A stretch of DNA of 5,001 bases, from NCBI GenBank assembly GCA_029573975.1, contig JAKQBU010000553.1, forward strand, positions 1 to 5,001, in the 5' to 3' direction. Position 1 is the stretch's first letter. Each line of letters starts with the position of its first letter. This DNA comes from Planctomycetota bacterium (GTDB lineage: Bacteria > Planctomycetota > Phycisphaerae > Sedimentisphaerales > SM23-30). Of the stretch, positions 1 to 5,001 are shown one piece after another. Position numbers and translations under genes: made by a program. The notes beneath the pieces were generated by a model, which worked only from the letters and a program-made list of their open reading frames with translations, did not search any database and had not been told where the DNA came from.

Positions 1-328
1 CCCCCGCCGCTCCGCACCAGCGCTGCTGGGCAAAAGGCAGGTCCATGCTGACGGTCAGGACCACCGTATTTTTCAATTTTCCGGCCTCTTCGTTGAAACG
101 GCGGGTTTGCATATCACAAACCGGGGTATCCAGGCTGGGCACCACGGAAAGCAAGATGGTTTTGCCCCGGAAGTCCGCCAGCCGGGCTTCGGAAAGATCA
201 TTACGCAAAAGTACAAAATCCGGCGCCGGATCGCCTGCCTTTAGTTTCGGCCCCGCCAGCGTCAGAGGATTGCCCTGAAAAGTGATTTCTCCCTTGCGTC
301 CCGGGGTATTGCCGCAGCATGTAACCAT
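1..328 (-). CDS. tpx: Thiol peroxidase (2-Cys peroxiredoxin, Tpx family), 3'-partial
   Basis: Atypical 2-Cys peroxiredoxin of the Tpx family, which reduces hydrogen peroxide and organic hydroperoxides in the cytoplasm, normally using thioredoxin as reductant. The 109 visible residues include [10 protein letters not shown] near the N-terminus, the peroxidatic segment [20 protein letters not shown] with Cys71, and the resolving segment [16 protein letters not shown] with Cys105. The 34-residue spacing of the two cysteines equals that of Cys61 and Cys95 in E. coli Tpx. The family is about 165-170 residues, so roughly 60-70 C-terminal residues lie beyond the left edge. The ATG start is chosen because AGGAG lies 7 bases upstream. 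It gives an N-terminus about ten residues longer than E. coli Tpx, including an adjacent cysteine pair at residues 4-5; no other credible in-frame start is seen. It is transcribed divergently from xylA. Family assignment is very secure. Confidence 0.96.
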   Translation of the reverse strand, partial: MVTCCGNTPGRKGEITFQGNPLTLAGPKLKAGDPAPDFVLLRNDLSEARLADFRGKTILLSVVPSLDTPVCDMQTRRFNEEAGKLKNTVVLTVSMDLPFAQQRWCGAAG

Positions 329-335
329 TTCATTA

Positions 336-340
336 CTCCT
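336..340 (-). promoter_or_regulatory. Ribosome binding site of tpx
   Basis: AGGAG on the minus strand, 7 bases before the ATG at 328. It decides the start of tpx and supports the extended N-terminus containing the cysteine pair. Confidence 0.8.
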
Positions 341-415
341 GAGTTAGCGGTTATTCAAAAATTCCTTTTTTTACATTCTTGACGAAATCAGAAAAATATG
401 TTTTCCTGTATTTGA

Positions 416-444
416 TTTATATTGACGGAACCGCCAAAAGTCAA
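416..444 (-). promoter_or_regulatory. Predicted sigma-70-type promoter of tpx
   Basis: On the minus strand, TTGACT (-35, 439-444) and TATAAA (-10, 416-421) are separated by exactly 17 bases, each one mismatch from the bacterial consensus. Transcription would start near 409, leaving a leader of about 80 nucleotides before the tpx ATG. The -35 element overlaps a perfect palindrome, so binding of a regulator there could block or modulate this promoter. Seen by eye only; no transcript data. Confidence 0.6.
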
Positions 445-451
445 TATTGAC
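440..451. promoter_or_regulatory. Perfect 12-base palindrome, candidate operator
   Basis: GTCAATATTGAC reads identically on both strands and lies in the control region between the divergent tpx and xylA genes. It overlaps the predicted tpx -35 element. The half-site ATATTGAC occurs again as a direct repeat at 419-426, 25 bases away, and a shorter CTTGACG copy lies at 378-384. This arrangement would suit a dimeric repressor or activator, but I do not recognise the motif as the site of a specific regulator, and TTGAC-type words also arise as -35 elements. Confidence 0.35.
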
Positions 452-517
452 ACCCAAAAACGGCTCTGGCTTCCCATTAACAGGGGCTTGAAGAGCTTTT
501 AACGCTGGCGTCATTAC

Positions 518-523
518 AAGGAG
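518..523 (+). promoter_or_regulatory. Ribosome binding site of xylA
   Basis: AAGGAG lies 9 bases before the ATG at 533. It fixes the xylA start, which also agrees with the residue numbering of E. coli XylA. Confidence 0.8.
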
Positions 524-532
524 TATCCAATT

Positions 533-1846
533 ATGAAAGCTGCATTTCCCGATATCAAAAAGATTGCCTACGAAGGTCCCAAATCCAAAAATCCTCTGGC
601 CTTCAAGCATTACAATCCGCAGGAGGTGGTGGAAGGCAAAACCATGAAGGACCATTTCCGGTTTTCGGCGGCCTACTGGCACTGTTTCCGCAATGGCGGC
701 GGCGACCAGTTCGGCCAGCCGACCCGGCTGATGCCCTGGGACGATGGGACCGACTCGGTCCAAAATGCCCAAAACCGGGTGCGGGTTGCGTTTGAATTTT
801 TTGAAAAAATGGGGCTGGGATTCTATTGTTTCCATGACCGGGACGTGGCCCCGGAAGGAAAAACCCTGGCCCAGTCGCATAAAAACCTGGACGAGGTGGT
901 CAAGGTGCTCAAGGAAGAGCAGCAGCGGACGGGGATTAAGCAGCTTTGGGGCACGGCCTGCCTGTTTGCCCACCCCCGCTATATGCACGGGGCGGCCACC
1001 AGTTGCAACGCCGATGCCTTTGCCTACGCCGCCGCCCAGGTAGCCAAGGCGATCGAAGTGACCAAAGAGCTGGGTGGCAGCGGTTATACCTTCTGGGGCG
1101 GGCGGGAAGGTTACAAGTCGCTGCTGAACACGGATATGGGCCGGGAGATGGATCATCTGGCGAAATTCCTGCATATGGCGGTGGATTATAAGAAGAAGAT
1201 CGGCTTTACCGGCCAGTTTTACATTGAGCCGAAACCCAAGGAACCGACCAAGCATCAGTATGACAGCGATGTGGCCGCCTGTTTTGCGTTTTTGCAGAAG
1301 TACGGGCTGGTCGATCATCTGAAGATGAATATCGAGGCCAACCACGCTACCCTGGCCGGCCACAGCTTCCATCATGAGCTGGAATTTGCCCTGGCCAACG
1401 GGATCTTCGGTTCGGTCGATGCCAATCGGGGCGATCTGATGCTGGGCTGGGATACGGACCAGTTCCCGACGGATATTTACGATACCACCTACGCGATGCT
1501 GACGATTCTAAAGGCCGGCGGCTTCACGACGGGCGGCCTGAATTTCGATGCCCATGTGGCGCGGGAGAGCTTCGAGCCGGTGGACCTGTTCCATGCCCAT
1601 ATCGGCGGGATGGATGCCTTTGCCCGGGGCCTGAAGATCGCCGCGGCCATTCGCAAAGATGGCGTGATGGCCAAATTCGTAAAAGACCGCTACGCCAGTT
1701 GGGACAGCGGCATCGGCGCCGACATCGAAAAAGGAAAGGTCGGTTTTGCCGAACTGAGCAAATACATGCTGGAGAAGGGTGAGATTTCCCCCAATGCCTC
1801 CGGCCGGGTCGAGATGCTGGAGAATATCCTGAACGAATATATTTAG
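533..1846 (+). CDS. xylA: Xylose isomerase
   Basis: Cytoplasmic metal-dependent isomerase (EC 5.3.1.5) converting D-xylose to D-xylulose, the first step of pentose use before xylulokinase. The complete 437-residue protein has the length of class II (long) xylose isomerases, about 435-440 residues. Active-site positions fall at the same numbers as in E. coli XylA: His101 and Asp104 in [11 protein letters not shown]; Glu232 and Lys234 in [14 protein letters not shown]; Glu268 and His271 in [12 protein letters not shown]; Asp296 in SVDANRGD; Asp307 and Asp309 in [15 protein letters not shown]; Asp339 in [13 protein letters not shown]. The set of metal ligands and catalytic residues is therefore complete, and the enzyme should be active. 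Oddities are Cys51 after the AYWH motif, Cys143 in WGTAC and Cys158 in ATSC, where many relatives have other residues. No xylulokinase, transporter or XylR gene is visible nearby. It ends at a TAG and converges with the PFOR gene; expression is probably driven from the divergent region upstream. Confidence 0.98.
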   Translation: MKAAFPDIKKIAYEGPKSKNPLAFKHYNPQEVVEGKTMKDHFRFSAAYWHCFRNGGGDQFGQPTRLMPWDDGTDSVQNAQNRVRVAFEFFEKMGLGFYCFHDRDVAPEGKTLAQSHKNLDEVVKVLKEEQQRTGIKQLWGTACLFAHPRYMHGAATSCNADAFAYAAAQVAKAIEVTKELGGSGYTFWGGREGYKSLLNTDMGREMDHLAKFLHMAVDYKKKIGFTGQFYIEPKPKEPTKHQYDSDVAACFAFLQKYGLVDHLKMNIEANHATLAGHSFHHELEFALANGIFGSVDANRGDLMLGWDTDQFPTDIYDTTYAMLTILKAGGFTTGGLNFDAHVARESFEPVDLFHAHIGGMDAFARGLKIAAAIRKDGVMAKFVKDRYASWDSGIGADIEKGKVGFAELSKYMLEKGEISPNASGRVEMLENILNEYI

Positions 1847-1986
1847 GATCCGTACCGAAAGAAGTATTTCTCACCCTATTTCGCGCCATACGGCTACGAA
1901 TAGAATCAGTAAAAAAAAGAGGCCCCGGTAAATGCCCGGAGCCTCTTTCTCTTTTGAGATATTCAGCCAGCAGGGTTTCGTCCGGC
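1847..1986. other. Convergent xylA-PFOR spacer
   Basis: A spacer of 140 bases between the stop codons of two convergent genes. Apart from the bidirectional terminator hairpin at 1911-1955, I see no coding potential, repeat or RNA gene in it. Confidence 0.75.
1911..1955. terminator. Bidirectional rho-independent terminator for xylA and PFOR
   Basis: Inverted arms at 1916-1928 and 1936-1948 pair over 13 positions around a 7-base loop; the outer part is AAAGAGGC with CCGG nearest the loop. The one imperfect position (1924 against 1940) is a C-A mismatch in the plus-strand RNA but a G-U wobble in the minus-strand RNA. Eight A residues at 1911-1918 give a run of eight U in the minus-strand transcript, partly within the stem. 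The plus-strand transcript has a less regular U-rich tail, TTTCTCTTTT. The hairpin starts about 70 bases after the xylA stop and about 38 bases after the PFOR stop, so it can end both, and should be stronger for PFOR. Confidence 0.85.

Positions 1987-5001
<3,015 letters not shown>

Larger units (their letters stand above)
329..532. other. Divergent tpx-xylA intergenic region
   Basis: This AT-rich stretch of 204 bases separates two divergent genes and must hold the promoters of both unless transcription enters from elsewhere. The tpx promoter can be placed at 416-444. On the plus strand TTGACG (422-427) and TTGACA (447-452) look like -35 elements for xylA, but neither has a good -10 at normal spacing: 17 bases after the first lies TATTGA (445-450), only three of six matches, and 17 bases after the second is cytosine-rich sequence. 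The xylA promoter is therefore unresolved. I see no small open reading frame, riboswitch or convincing hairpin in the xylA leader. Confidence 0.7.

Noticed and set aside
45..278. A plus-strand open frame of 77 codons at the left edge.
   Set aside because: It is antisense to the conserved peroxidatic region of tpx and has no recognisable domain or convincing ribosome binding site.
466..490. A possible hairpin in the xylA leader (CCC and GGGG around ATTAACA).
   Set aside because: Only about three consecutive pairs form before mismatches, too weak for an attenuator or riboswitch stem.
371..1375. A long minus-strand open frame of 334 codons opposite the first part of xylA.
   Set aside because: It lies almost wholly antisense to a secure, fully conserved xylA and its translation resembles no family I know. 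Such frames are common opposite codon-biased genes.

Overview
The window holds three ordinary metabolic genes from a bacterium. None is recognisably mobile or foreign, and I see no RNA gene, CRISPR array, insertion sequence or defence system. From left to right they are: the 5' two-thirds of a thiol peroxidase gene (tpx, minus strand, running off the left edge); a complete xylose isomerase gene (xylA, plus strand); and most of a pyruvate:ferredoxin/flavodoxin oxidoreductase gene (PFOR, nifJ/porA type, minus strand, running off the right edge).

Layout. tpx (1-328) and xylA (533-1846) are divergent, separated by an AT-rich 204-base control region. That region carries a good sigma-70-like promoter for tpx and a perfect 12-base palindrome overlapping its -35 element. 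A convincing xylA promoter could not be fixed by eye, although xylA has a clear ribosome binding site. xylA and PFOR converge on a 140-base spacer with one hairpin that has a T-rich flank on each side and can serve as terminator for both genes. PFOR fills the rest of the window (1987-5001). Its reading frame is open through the right edge, so its true start, and roughly the first 190-200 residues of the protein, lie outside.

Biology. XylA converts D-xylose to D-xylulose, feeding pentoses into central metabolism. PFOR oxidises pyruvate to acetyl-CoA and CO2 and passes low-potential electrons to ferredoxin or flavodoxin, as in fermentative and other anaerobic metabolism. Tpx removes hydroperoxides, which would help protect oxygen-sensitive enzymes such as PFOR. 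Together they suggest a sugar-fermenting anaerobe or facultative anaerobe with a moderately GC-rich genome. The opposing orientations mean they are not one operon, so the functional link is plausible but only inferred. I cannot assign a phylum with confidence. I found no evidence of an undescribed system; the items worth a second look are modest, and concern the tpx-xylA control region, the cysteine pair at the Tpx N-terminus, and unusual residues in XylA.
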